A stretch of DNA of 64,000 bases from the NCBI GenBank assembly GCA_022539475.1, contig VCMS01000063.1, positions 1 to 64,000 on the forward strand, read 5' to 3'. Below are positions 1 to 10,897 of the stretch, piece after piece; position 1 is the first letter of the stretch, and each line of letters opens with the position of its first letter. The notes under the pieces are model-generated. The model did no database searches and had not been told where the DNA came from. It saw only the letters and a list, made by a program, of their open reading frames with translations. The stretch is from Gracilaria domingensis (Eukaryota > Rhodophyta > Florideophyceae > Gracilariales > Gracilariaceae). A program made the position numbers and the translations under genes.

Positions 1-415
1 CTTTCTCAGCACGCTCTTGTAGCGAAGTGGCGGCGGAAAAAAGTAGGACGGAGCGGAGTAGAACGCGAGGATGGCACGGATCACGACGGTAACAGAAGGT
101 CGGACGTCGGACGGGCGGCGGCGGCTGCGGAGGGAAGAGATTTATTTTTCTGTGCGAGATTGGACAAGTGTACAGCCTACAACGTTGCGAAACCACAGGT
201 TTATAACCAGTGGTTGATAATACGAGAAGTACACCCTTGTGTTGAGGTCGACGTGTACCTACGTTCCTTTTTGAACGAAAGCACGTGATTTAAACTCAAA
301 ATATATTCTCCGTTCTCAGCATGACGTCGATCTTGACTGTCGCTCGACCTCATTCTCCCTTCTTACAACCTTCCCTTGCAGTCTTTGTCGTCGTTTCTCG
401 TTCATTTCTTCTTCC
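1..415. other. Region upstream of the Plavaka-like transposase
   Basis: I see no reading frame here that I trust. The last 150 bases are AT-richer and run into the zinc-finger start of the transposase at 416, so this is probably its leader and promoter. No terminal inverted repeat could be recognised, so the left end of the element is either here and unrecognised or outside the window. Confidence 0.3.
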
Positions 416-3400
416 ATGGTCTACTACTGTACACATAAGAAGCGTGGGTGCCCCTTCGTTACTCGCCGAGGAGTCTTATCTCTTCAACAGCATGTCAACC
501 ATTGCCCGTTTCGTCTGAAAGCAGCGCTGGAAGACGACAATAGGCGGCCCATTCGGAGAAGCAAGCGTCTCAAGCTTTCCGCGCGCGCGGCCGCATCTTC
601 CGAAACGGTCACTGCCCCTTGTCGCCTTCCCGAGCCTCCGGTGTCCGAGGACATTGTCGACCCCACTCCGTGCGCCCCTTCCATTCCGGACACTTCGCAT
701 TGTGTTTCTCCTTCCCGGGTCCCGCGTCATTAGAGAGAGAACACGGAAGCAGTTCCCGCCCAGTGCCTTCTGAGGAGGCCCTCGGTGATTTGCATATGGA
801 TTATCTCACGGTTTGTCTGGCTTCAGTAGCTTCCAACCTTGGTCATCGTGAGGCAGACGAGCTAATTGGGCTACTTCGGGACCCGCGATTCTCGCAAAAG
901 CGATTCAACGAGACCATTACAAGTTCCAAGCGCTGTACAGAACTGAAGAACGCCATTTTCGAACGATACGCCTCAAAGGACGGTTTCAATCGCAGAACTG
1001 TCTCGCCAGAAGGATGTAAGTTCAGCGCCACCCTCTACACGAGAGACCCCGTTCAGACACTTGTGAAACAGCTCCAGTTGGCTAACAACGAAAACACATT
1101 CTTCTACCCTATACCTCAGACCCACTCCACGAAAATATCTCACTCCATGTCCGGCTCTCTCGCAAGAGACGCCACCTCAAAACTTAAGGAAATGGTCATG
1201 AGCTCTTTTGAAAGTAGGATAGTGTGGTACTCCCAAGAAATAAGTTACAATGAATTTTCGTAGGTCTTCTGCAGGTATACACCGATAAGTCTTCAACAAC
1301 TCTAAAGCAAACATCGGTTACCGCCTATCCTCTTCACCTCATATTTCTCAACTTCTCCGACGAGCTAGGCCGTAAGTGCATCCGTGATGACCTCACAGTA
1401 GTGGCATACTTCCCTACCACACTGATCGAGGTTTCCGCATCTGAAGCAGACGCAATGCCATTCGTTTCTAGCAAGTCTCTACGCAAGTCCAGGATGCAAA
1501 TCCTTCAAGAATCTCTTCGTCAAGTCCTGGAGCCCATTCTAAATCTCACGCAGAAAGGTTTTCAGTTCATCGGCGAAGACAAACTAAGTCGAGTGTGCCA
1601 TCCTCTGCTTGCAAGTTATTGTGCGGATATTCCTGAGGCTAAGGACATTCTGTCCATTCTTCATGGGACCAAAACGGAAAGCCCGTGTCAAAGATGCAAA
1701 GCCCCTCGCTCATCTTTATGCAGTCTTATTCCCCCTCATTCAACGGACGTTCTCAAAAGCACACGAAAAGCATCCGAAAGACATACACAGCTATCTTGCA
1801 ACATGCACAAAAAGACGAGGCGGAAAGACGTCCACGTCGTGCGAGGGAGGGGAGATCTCAAGCGGATACTCTGATGCGTTCAAATTCCATATCTCTCATT
1901 CCTTCGTTCCTCGAAACTTCCGTAAGCCTTGGAATGATCCCGGGATTGTCTCCATACAGTCTGTTCTCATTCGAACCATTACACAACTTGCATCTCGGCA
2001 TCTCAAAGCTGATAAAAACGGCCACAATCGAGAGACTGCAGTCAGACACCCTGTGCACCACAATAGGAACATCTGCATCGCGTTCATTTCGAACGATACG
2101 CACCCAACTTCTCAACCATGCAAACGCAATTCTAGCTGCCATAGAACGCGATTCTCCTGCCAAAGGTTTACATATCGATTTCTCCACGCAGGAGAAAGGC
2201 AAATCTTTGAATGGTATCTTCACGAAAGACGGTCTCCGTGGAATGCTGGAGGCCAAAAACTACAAAGCACTTGACATCGTCTTGCCCTTCATAGGAGCAT
2301 TCTTTGACATATGCTGTGGAGAACAGGACGTTGCCCCAATCACAACCGTTTTCTCTCAGTACTCGGACTTGCTTTCGACCTTATTCAGATACAATCGTGG
2401 CCCGTATTGGACTGAAAGCTCTCTCCTGTGTCTTAGTTGGGAGATTGAAGCCTTCAATCGTTTCGCAACAAAGACTCTGGCGGATTTTCATCCCTCCAGA
2501 CTGGGAACTCTGAAGTTTCATCTTCTCGATCATCTCGTGGACGATATTCGCCGTTTGGGAAGTATCAAGTACTACGACGAAGGCATATACGAACATGCAC
2601 ACCTGCTATTTAAGAGACACTACAAAAAGACGTCCAGAAGAACAGCAACGGCTGTGGAGGAGACTATTCGCTCCATTGAGCACGCACATGTTAGAAAGCA
2701 ATGGAATGGCAATACTCCTTACCAGCGTAATCCAGGTTTACCAGGACTTCCAAACAGCTTCCTCGATTTGCAATGAGAGGCGTTCTTTCACTTTACGAGC
2801 TCTTCAACATTATGTTTCAAGTATGTCCAGTTCAAAAACATGGACTGTTGTTAGAGAGATTTCTCAAGTACGGACACGAGGTCGATCCTTGACCAAATTG
2901 GAAAACAGGCCCTTCCTCCTTTCCTCAGTCTCGTGAAAGAAACACTGGATGAGCACTCTATTACATACTTCCCAGAAAAGACAAGGATAACTCTGGTGAA
3001 TTCGGCCCTCGTGAAAGGCGGTTTCGTTCCGACTCTTGAACACTTCGATTCGTCTTCTAAGGCACTTAAGCTGGGACGACCCGAATACCCCATCATCCAA
3101 CGTGTCTTCGCTTCTCCAGCATTTGGTCCCAGTAAAAAGCCAAAGTTTTCCACTGTATTGGTAAGCGGAGAAGATTCAGAGACTTGGGTTGCCCAGGTAG
3201 TCGCTCTGATTCGAATATCTCTCCTTGATTCTGCACTTACCGCACCAGAGGTGGCATTCGTCCGGTATTTCGAGGTTTTACCCCCCGCAACAAACATCGA
3301 CCACATATTGAAATGCATATCTTTACGGTGGGCTACAAACGATGAAAAGAACCACACTCTTCCGTTCCCTTGTCATTCCAAAGCGGAGACTATCGTAGAG

Positions 3401-3589
3401 TTAACTCCTTGGTACGGGATGGTTCCGGCTTCTGCACTACAGGGAACTGTCCATGTTGTTCGATCAAACTACCCTGCTCCACCTTTTTGTCCTCCACTTC
3501 AATGGTTCCAACACCGATTCTACATCAATCGATTCTATCATGATTCAGATGAAGGACCAACTGAGCACGTTGATCTTGTACAGCCTTAA
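416..3589 (+). pseudogene. Plavaka-type (KDZ-related) transposase, frame-broken
   Basis: The conceptual protein has the Plavaka order. An N-terminal C2HC zinc finger lies at 416-510 (two Cys, then H-x3-C). A central block reads VYTDKSSTT, YPLHLIFLNF, VAYFPTT and then CQRC near 1690. The signature PLHNLHLGISKL lies near 1975-2010. A C-terminal block ends in WFQHRFYINRFYHDSDE near 3510-3555. These matches come from memory of the family. Plavaka transposases mobilise DNA transposons and belong to the KDZ group, known in fungi to travel with DNA-modifying dioxygenase genes. The coding signal moves frame near 700-740, 1250, 1720-1860, 2750 and 2885; most moves equal a one-base deletion. No single product can be read, so I call a decayed gene, unless short introns explain some breaks. 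The stop at 3587-3589 overlaps the stop of the convergent gene. Confidence 0.75.
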
Positions 3590-6041
3590 ACATTAAGGGC
3601 TCCATCTTCTACATGTTCACCTTGTGGTGCCTTTTCTTGTGATCCTGTGTTACTTCCGAAATCGTTCATGTCCATTTCCTTGAACTCCATATCCCCTTCC
3701 TCGCATTCACCAACGAAACAATCGCTAATAGACCCCAATCTTCGGCTCACACTGTCAATAAAAAATTGTTCTTTCACAGTGAGGTAAAGTCTTCCGTTCG
3801 ACGGCATTCGATATCCAAATGTAGCCTCTCTCATGTCATTACCAAGAACTTAGTCCAATCTTCCGTTGTCGTTCCAAAATTATGAAACTCGCTGGAATTG
3901 GTCCTCAAGACACGTTGCCTAACATCCCCCAGAACATTCTTTAAACACAGAGGTAACAATTCGGCAAACTTCTTTGTAAACAGTTTCTGTCTCTGGCCAC
4001 CCCTTGACACATCCGTACTTAGAAGGCTCACAACCGTCAACACCCAAGCGTCCAAACGTGCGAGCAACAGTATTGTGCCATCTAAAAAGGTGCCCGTATC
4101 CTTGTCTTCCACATCATACCCAATAAACTCCTTCAGTACTTGTACCCCGACACGGCTTCGGAAGAACAAGTCTTGATCTTCCGTCGGCATATCCTCGACA
4201 TTGTCCGCATTGGAGTACTTTAGACGAACAAATGGGGCTTTCTCCACCATGAAGTGTTCGGTACACCATTTTCGTCAACACGCAGTATGTTCTCCTGCGC
4301 TTCCTTCAACTGCATTGTGAGTTCGTCAGCATTCTCTTCTACCAGCTTTGTTCTTCTCCAAATCAGATCGTACCCCAGGAGCAGAAATAGTTTATCCCTC
4401 GTATTTCTCTTACGAACGCCCACGACGTCACTCATGGTCTGCCGCATTCTCTGCCTAAGGCACATATCTGCACAAAGTTCCAGTATACACCTGTCGGTAA
4501 GAGATGCTTTTCTAATACCTTCCCAGCTCAACTCCTTCAACTCGCTTTCAACCATTTTCTTCAGCCAAGCATCTGCCCCCCTCTATCGACGGTGTGAACA
4601 TGCCAAAACTGCCCAAGAGCTCCACGGGGTTTTTAGGAACCATGTATGAACCACCTTCCTCCGGCTCAATAAGCCCTTCCCCACTCTCAGTTGCGTCTTC
4701 CACCTTCTCGGCACGGGATACCCCAATTTCGGGTGAGCGACTCACCTTGAGCCATAGCTCACTTGTTTCTCGCCTTGCCCACGTCAGCATCTTGTGATAC
4801 ACTGCTCGAGCAACCCCTCGAAACTCGTCGCACACCTCAATTTTATGCTTCTTTCGACCTGTCTGCCCAGGTTCACCAGCACGTGTACTCCTATCTCCCT
4901 CCTGTTTCAGTGCCCCTCTTAGCCCTTCAATGACTAGATCCTTCTCCTCAAGCCTCTTTTTCAAAGCCGTACTCTGCTCTTGGGCGACCTTCACTAGAAT
5001 TCCCCGAACCATCAAGTCCTCTTGTAGCGTCTTAACCTTTTCTTTCAAGCAATTCAGTTCAATTAAAAGATCACGTCTGTTCATAGAGGTTGATTTCACA
5101 CCAGTGTGGATATCTTCCGGTATTTCTCTAGCCTCTTCGGCGACAGGCCCCAGTAATGCCGCAGGATTCGGTGTTATTTCGTTATCGGAACTATCCTCAT
5201 GTGCTATAGCCTTAGACACGAGAGGCTGCAGGCGTTCTGTGTCCACCCTTGGCACGGCTCCGAGCTCCAACTTCCGTGTCTGTCCTCCTCCATGGCATGG
5301 TATATCAGATGAATTGGGCCTCGTACGAGCTGCAACGGCCCCCGTTCTGGAAAGAGGGGAAGGTCGAAGAGTAACTCGTCTATCAGTTGTCTCTCGATTT
5401 CTTATTGTCGTTCTCCCTTGTCCGACCCATTGCGAGGCATGATACGATTCATAGCGGCCCCAGTTCTAGAAGACAGGGATGGACGTGACGATCTTAATAT
5501 ACTAGGGCTCTCACGACTTCTCGTCATTGTCCTTGTTGTTCAGATCCACTGGGCGCCGTAACCCGCGCCCCAGTAGCTCCGGTCTTCGATATCGGCCGGG
5601 GACATGAAGGTTTTGGTGTCATACGAACCTCTTCAGTTCCAGTTGTCATGCCCTCCTGTCCTGACCCGCTGGGCCGAGTTACCTCATCTTCTTGAGAGCA
5701 GAGACAGATGCACGATTTGCATTATCGGCAGTTGACGGCACGACATCGTTCGCTGATCCACGAATTCTTGACGCAATCCCGGAAGACGCTCCGCTGCGAG
5801 ATGGGCGAGAGAGTACTGTAGAAGGACGCCCACTGACTCTCTCCTTCGTCGAGGACGATTTCCGTTTAGGAAGTGCGGTGCTTGTAGCCTGATTCGTATC
5901 ATCTGATGCTCTTCTCTTCTTCTGTCCACTCTTGTTCGGCTGCGTACTATTTCGCTTTCTCGGCGTTATACCGATGTTGTGGAGATAAACGGGGTAATGA
6001 AACGAAATTGTTGGGGGGGGAAGGGTGGGGGGGGGGTGCAT
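3586..6041 (-). pseudogene. Coiled-coil protein of unknown function, frame-broken
   Basis: Not recognised as any family. Read on the minus strand, the N-terminal part (about 6041-5280) is basic and rich in Ser, Arg and Pro, with repeated S-R-T-G-A motifs. It is followed by a heptad-like coiled coil (near 5080-4900) and an acidic linker. Three further stretches are open at 4548-5270, 4220-4555, 3831-4250 and 3586-3834. Neighbouring stretches overlap by 8, 31 and 4 bases in different frames. The coding character continues through each overlap, so these look like pieces of one protein split by small indels (or introns I cannot place). Its stop shares TTAA with the transposase stop, so it belongs to the same compact locus. 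It could be a DNA-binding accessory protein of the element, but that is a guess. Confidence 0.45.
6010..6037 (+). repeat. G-run cluster between two minus-strand genes
   Basis: Runs of 8, 3 and 10 G occur within 28 bases. The position is at the 5' end of the coiled-coil gene and about 180 bases past the end of the SET gene. It could form a quadruplex or act as a promoter element; nothing more can be said. Confidence 0.5.
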
Positions 6042-6218
6042 GGTTCAGATATTCCGGGAGACTCCGCAGTTCCTGCTTTTTAGGAATTTGAGGTCCCAAT
6101 GGGTCGCAAATATCGCCGTTACAGATGAAGAGCTCCAGTGTACATGTACAACAACGCGTATTGCAGGCAGCTGCAACACTCACAAGCATATTTACTTTCT
6201 ATTCGGTACTGAACTCAT

Positions 6219-6979
6219 CTATTGCTCCAATGTCAGAGCCCAGTCCCAGGCGTACTGCTCTCCGTAGTTGAAATACAACTCTTCGCCCCTCTCAATATCT
6301 CTTACTGCTCTACAACGAAGTAGAGCATAGTTAGAAAGGTCTGACTTAAACTGTATCACGGACTTCGCTTCCACCACCTGCACATTGGCACTTCGAGTCC
6401 TGTTTGACCGGGCTCCGATAAATCGGGATCCCCGGCATGATATCCGGCGTCGTTAATGTAGCCCCCGATACAAAAAGGCGCCGGGACAATGTAAACTTCG
6501 CTCTCCTTTCTATCCTGAGCCTGTCCTGGTCTGTTCCTCAGGTGCAGAAACTCCGTACCAGTCACAGTGACCATCATAGAAAACAACTTGTACCGCACTG
6601 GAGTTGCTCCGAGACAGCCACTTCCATACGTTAAGTGTCTTTCCTTCTGGTTCGTCAGATCCGTGTATACCAAAGTTCCATAAAAATGACAGATAGTTTC
6701 CCCAGCCAATATCTTATGTTCCGTGAACACCCCCATACCAGCACGGGGATGTCGAATCTTAGAAGATGCTATATGTAAGCGATAGCGATTGGCTTCAACA
6801 GTCAACAGCATATGCATATCCATTAAATTCAGAGCTCCTCGGTACTTCTCCTCCCAAAGATCTACAGTATGCTGTCCACACTTGTCGACAAAGTCCCAGT
6901 CCTTCCAGTATCTTCCTAGGAATGAGTAATATGTCCAGGCATCACTTGGTACTGGGGGTAACCAAATGGAGCCTCCCAT
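6219..6979 (-). other. SET domain portion of the methyltransferase fusion
   Basis: Read on the minus strand this segment gives RHPRAGMGVFTEHKILAGET near 6740, then IGGYINDAGYHAGDPD near 6440. After one more -1 frame move come NVQVVEAKS and RGEELYFNYG, ending at a TAG at 6219-6221. These are the standard SET landmarks: the GMGVF start, the Asn of YIND, the N-V strand, and the final E-L-x-F-x-Y-G motif. The family uses AdoMet to methylate lysine. No pre-SET or post-SET cysteine cluster is visible. Because the motifs survive across a frame break, the domain was functional recently or the break is a sequence error. Confidence 0.7.
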
Positions 6980-9352
6980 TCAAGCCGACCTCGGTCCCGA
7001 TGTGGAACCCGTTCATAAGTCGTTGAAGCCGCATCCACCACCTTCTGTTCAACCAGGATGTCATTCTTCCCCCCGCGAATAACTTCGGCATAAGAGTCGT
7101 TAGATGGTGCTTCGCATGGCTGAAACATGGCCTATTCTTCTCGCACCCCAAGAACTTCCTATGCTTTGTCAGCGATAGGCACGCCATACCCGTAGAGAAA
7201 GTTCCCGCGAACATGTCCATGACAAGATCACCCGGTCTTGTGAAGCGACATATCAACTCCTTCATCAACTCCCTCGACTTCTGCTCCGGTCTTATGTACT
7301 GCCACCTGGTACTGAACTATCTGGCTGATGTACCTTCCATGTCAACCACTCCCCCGCTCTCGGTTTTGGCACCCGGTCAATTACATTCCTGTTAGCCGGG
7401 AAAGTAGAAGGAATGAAATTGTTCTCCTCAAATGGAGTAAGACTGGCTTCCTCCGATGGTCGCAATCCACGCTTCACCCCATGAACGGCGTACTCCGTTA
7501 CGGGCTGTATCCCAAACTTCCGTGGATTCCCTCCAACATTACTTCGATCCCGGATGAACACCAGTGGATTCCCATCCACTTTAAACGAAGGCATGAGTTC
7601 TGGCTTACCTTCGCTTCCAGATTCATCTTTCGTACTCGCCGTTTCCGAAAGTATCCTGTGCCAAACATGAAACTGTGCCAAGGCACAGAATATAATGAAG
7701 TGCCCACCTGACCGAAGCGCGGAACTTATTAAGTCAGCCGTACGGATCATGTCATCCTCACTGAAGACATCGTGAGCACTATTCCGTTTGTTCCTCTTCC
7801 TTCGAGTGTTAAAGGGAGGGTCTGTTAGGACAAGCTGTGCCTCACCCCATAAAATCTCACTCTGATTCACAAACGTTTCGTGTGTGTGCCTCAGGTCCTT
7901 CATGTCACAGTTGTACGCTACAAAGTGTGACTTTCTCATCCCCTTCCACACCTTGTCCATATTCATTCGAAGGAGACTGGATATCCCCTTCATGGGCGGC
8001 TCAATACCAGTCTTTTGGATGTTGTAACCGGCAACCCGAGATTCATGCTCCGCAAGATTCACCGGCTTCTCGAACTCGTCGCTATCGGAGCTCACGAGGT
8101 TCATATACTCTCGACGAGGTGGGGGTGGGGCAGACTTGGTCGAAGAAGGTTCGGCATTACCGGAAGTTTTAGGGGTTTTCGTCAGTTCAATATCAGGTTT
8201 CGCGTGAATGCCGACATGGAACCCTGCCGCATGACGCATATCCTGTATCGGTTTCCATAGCAACTCCGAAAACTTCTGAAATCGAGCAGGCAACTCACCG
8301 GAGTCAGAGCTAGATACGGTATCCATCCGTATCTCCGAAAACTCTATCCAGTTCCTCATCTGATCAATCCGTAAGCTATAGAGGCTATCGTGGGTGCATA
8401 TGGTTTCGAGGTCTGTCAAAAACTCCTTAGCCAGTATTCGCAGGTTTGTATCGCATTCATCACTCAAGGTCTCCACCGATCCACTAGTACTGCTCTGTGG
8501 CACATCCTGTGTGTTGAATCGAGTACTCTGGCTCGGCGGGGCATAACCAGTCTCCCGTGTCTCTAGCGCCGTATACTTCAACGTCTGCATATTCATGTAA
8601 ATGTATGGTTTCACCGTATGCTGAACGTTCGTGTATCCAAGATGAGCCGCAAAACAACTCCATGCCCATACGACCTCACTGATAGCGAATCCCAGTCGAT
8701 CACAGTTGTCTTTGGAGAACGACGTAAAAGTGGGTATGTACACAGATGGTGCATGGTTCACTTTTCGTTTCCTTTTCGGTTGTTTCTTCTTCATCATTCG
8801 GATGTTGTCGTTCTCTCCCATTATGTGGCCGAGGTATGATAAGTATAAAACGACCTCAAATGGGTTCACAGCTGTTGGTGGGATGAACACTGTCGTCTTC
8901 AGAACCTGCTTTCTCCTGGTCATGAAATAACCAACCAGGCATCGCACCGGTAGGTATATACCCATATCCATAGAGAGAAGGAAAAAATCGCGCAGTCTCT
9001 GGTCCTCATCCCCGTCCTTCTTGTCAAGAAGCTTCGTTACAAGATATCGTTGTTCCACAGGTTTGTTATTGACAACAATCTTTCGCAGCTGTTGCAGTGT
9101 CAATTTCTGCAGGTTCTTGGAGTTAGTGGCCTCCTCAAACATCTTCCTTGCCTCCGGAATATCCTTATAGTTCTCGGCGCAGAACTCTATTAACCCTCTA
9201 AACCCCACGTCCCGTGGCCGATCAGGGCCTCCATCGCTGTTTGCCAAAGCATCGCGAAGAACCAAGAAAAGTCTGACATATGCATGGAACGCCGGAGGCG
9301 GAGCACTCATGTCGATAGGATGTATCTCCTCTCCAACATCGGTGGAATCCAT
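6219..9352 (-). pseudogene. DNA amino-methyltransferase fused to a SET domain, frame-broken
   Basis: An N-terminal region of about 480 residues is of unknown function and partly disordered. It is followed by a beta-class DNA amino-methyltransferase: catalytic DPPF (codons 511-514, near 7811-7822) comes first. The conserved segment RPEQKS...RPGDLVMDMFAG, with the AdoMet-binding FAG motif and LGCEKN, comes after it near 7170-7300. DPPF rather than SPPY favours N6-adenine over N4-cytosine as target. A linker and a SET domain follow. Such methylases act on DNA; SET domains methylate lysines. The reading frame is open for 686 codons (7292-9352), then moves by -1 four times (about 7300, 7110, 6955 and 6390). 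Every new frame still gives family-like sequence, so the original protein was one fusion of roughly 1,000 residues. The start ATG at 9350-9352 lies inside the inverted-repeat promoter. The divergent partner is the dioxygenase. Confidence 0.72.
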
Positions 9353-9380
9353 CGCTTCAGCGCAAACAACGGAGGCGAGC

Positions 9381-9388
9381 CTTTAAAT
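9381..9388 (-). promoter_or_regulatory. TATA-like box of the methylase-SET gene
   Basis: ATTTAAAG on the minus strand, about 30 bases before the ATG at 9352. The identical octamer is found in the mirror position on the other arm. Function is inferred from position and duplication only. Confidence 0.4.
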
Positions 9389-9699
9389 GGCGACTTATGC
9401 TGGGCACCCCCGCTTTCGGCAGCTCCTCCCAGCGCACTGCCAGTCTCGTCCGTGTCCGTGTCCGCTCGGTGCGATAGCGTCGCGTGTCGGCCACGCCGCG
9501 ATTTGGAGCTATTGCAACGGTCCCGTATTGTGCTAAAAGTCGCGGATCAAGTGGGTGTGAAGCGCTAGTTTTCTCTAGTTTGATATATGTGCACGGCGTG
9601 TGCAGCGAAATCACTGCCGGAAGTGCCGGGAGGAGTGTTTTGGGAGGTCTCCGGAAGGTGCCGGAATGTGGCCAGAACGTGCCCGCGGACGGGGGGGGT

Positions 9700-9733
9700 C
9701 GGTCGTGTTAGGGTAGGTACCCTAACACGACCG
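9700..9733. repeat. 34-bp palindrome, left copy
   Basis: Two perfect 16-base arms (CGGTCGTGTTAGGGTA and its complement) flank a GG centre. It is preceded by a run of G and followed by C-rich sequence. This is a likely protein-binding site in the middle of the divergent promoter. Confidence 0.8.
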
Positions 9734-9809
9734 GATCCCCCCGCCCGCGGGCATAAAATCGCACATTTTTCAAAAAATCGCCCAAAACGTGCCCCGGGCG
9801 GGGGGGAGT

Positions 9810-9843
9810 CGGTCGTGTTAGGGTACCTACCCTAACACGACCG
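9810..9843. repeat. 34-bp palindrome, right copy
   Basis: This is the exact reverse complement of the left copy, so the arms are the same and the centre is CC. The flanking G-run and C-run are also mirrored. The two copies are 110 bases apart from start to start. Confidence 0.8.
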
Positions 9844-10206
9844 ACCCCCCCCGCCCGCGGGCACGTTCTGGACACATTCCGGCGCCTTCCCGGGACCTCC
9901 CAAAACACGCCGCCCCGCAGTGATTTCGCTACACCCGGCCGCTGGTACGTTGGCGTCGCTGTCCACGTGTATTTGCGGGAGTAGGCTGTACATGGAAGTG
10001 AATTAGTGTACTCTTGACTACTATGCAAAGCATTTGAAAAGCATGATTAGAGAACGCGACCATTGCTCGCGTGAGTCATCATTGCGCGAACTCCACGACT
10101 CTAAAGCGTACAATCAGTGTGCGAGCGGCCACGGACAGGACACGGACGAGACTGGCAGTGCGCTGGGAGGAGCTGCCGAAAGCGGGGGTGCCCAGCGTAA
10201 GTCGCC

Positions 10207-10214
10207 ATTTAAAG
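10207..10214 (+). promoter_or_regulatory. TATA-like box of the dioxygenase gene
   Basis: ATTTAAAG lies about 75 bases before the ATG at 10290, in the right arm of the inverted repeat. It is the mirror image of the box at 9381-9388. Function is inferred from position. Confidence 0.4.
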
Positions 10215-10289
10215 GCTCGCATGCGTTCTTGTATCGTCCAGAGCGACCGTATTGTTGATATACACCTTTCACTGCAATAGCTGTTCAAC

Positions 10290-10874
10290 ATGGAGCCAAC
10301 TCGTGTTCGAAAGCGTACGCAAAGCGTGACTCCTCGCACTCGGCGGAGCACTCGATTATTGCAAGGTGGAATGCGGGTTTCTCTGCAGATGGATATTGAG
10401 GATGAAGGAAAGGTGATAGTCGGGGAAGCGTTGTTGCATGGAATTGGAAGTGTTCTACGCCGCGAGTTGCACGGGAAGCAATTGGACCCAGGTCTTGTGG
10501 TGGTTCATAATATTTTCATCAGTCGAAGCGGTCAGACTTTCTACCCTTACCGGGCGGAGGGCCTGGATCTTCCACAATATATCCAGGATCTCCGGACGGC
10601 CGCTCCTTGGGATGAGAAAATGATGGAACCGGTGGCAGCCAGCATTCCGGCGTCCAAGCGAGGAACGTTGAGCGCTATGAGTGAGGTGATGACGCCGACA
10701 AGCCGCACGGAGCCAATTCGAAGTTCATCAACACCGAGAGGTAGCGCATCAGTAGCACCTCCGCGGGCAGGTCCGTCGTCTCTTACGAAGCGGTCTATGG
10801 AGACGAGAGCATCCCCAGCTACGAAGCGGACAGGTCAAACAAAGTCTACCTCCGCTACGAAGCCCACTGCGTAG
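10290..10874 (+). CDS. Basic Ser/Thr-rich ORF, likely 5' part of the dioxygenase gene
   Basis: This is a 194-codon frame starting at the first ATG after the inverted-repeat promoter. The start is strongly basic (TRVRKRTQ and TRRSTR), then comes a folded-looking middle with GLVVVHNIFISRSGQTFYPY. The tail is low-complexity, with repeated S-x-T-K-R units. No family was recognised. The frame ends only 23 bases before the long dioxygenase frame, which itself lacks an ATG at its beginning. I infer the two are one gene joined by a short intron; GT near 10832 and AG near 10896 would be candidate sites. The alternative is two separate proteins. Confidence 0.5.
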   Translation: MEPTRVRKRTQSVTPRTRRSTRLLQGGMRVSLQMDIEDEGKVIVGEALLHGIGSVLRRELHGKQLDPGLVVVHNIFISRSGQTFYPYRAEGLDLPQYIQDLRTAAPWDEKMMEPVAASIPASKRGTLSAMSEVMTPTSRTEPIRSSSTPRGSASVAPPRAGPSSLTKRSMETRASPATKRTGQTKSTSATKPTA

Positions 10875-10897
10875 ACAAGATACACTCTATAGTTAGT

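Larger units (their letters stand above)
9375..10220. repeat. Large inverted repeat forming a divergent promoter
   Basis: The outer arms are 9375-9468 and about 10120-10220, inverted copies with only a few differences. Inner arms at about 9600-9740 and 9800-9940 are also inverted copies. The spacer near 9752-9792 is AT-richer. Each outer arm ends just before the start codon of one gene: the methylase-SET ATG at 9352 on the left and the dioxygenase leader ATG at 10290 on the right. The two genes are therefore transcribed apart from mirror-image copies of one promoter, which should co-regulate them. Confidence 0.85.

Noticed and set aside
1214-1263. A 50-base GT-AG intron in the transposase
   Set aside because: It would restore a frame, but the bases inside it also read as Plavaka-like sequence on both sides of a one-base shift, so I favour a small deletion. 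RNA would decide.
4930-5442. A 170-codon plus-strand gene
   Set aside because: It is the mirror of the coiled-coil gene on the minus strand and has no family character.
9700-9843. Internal telomere repeats
   Set aside because: TTAGGG occurs once per palindrome arm and is not in tandem, so it is part of a palindrome and not telomere DNA.
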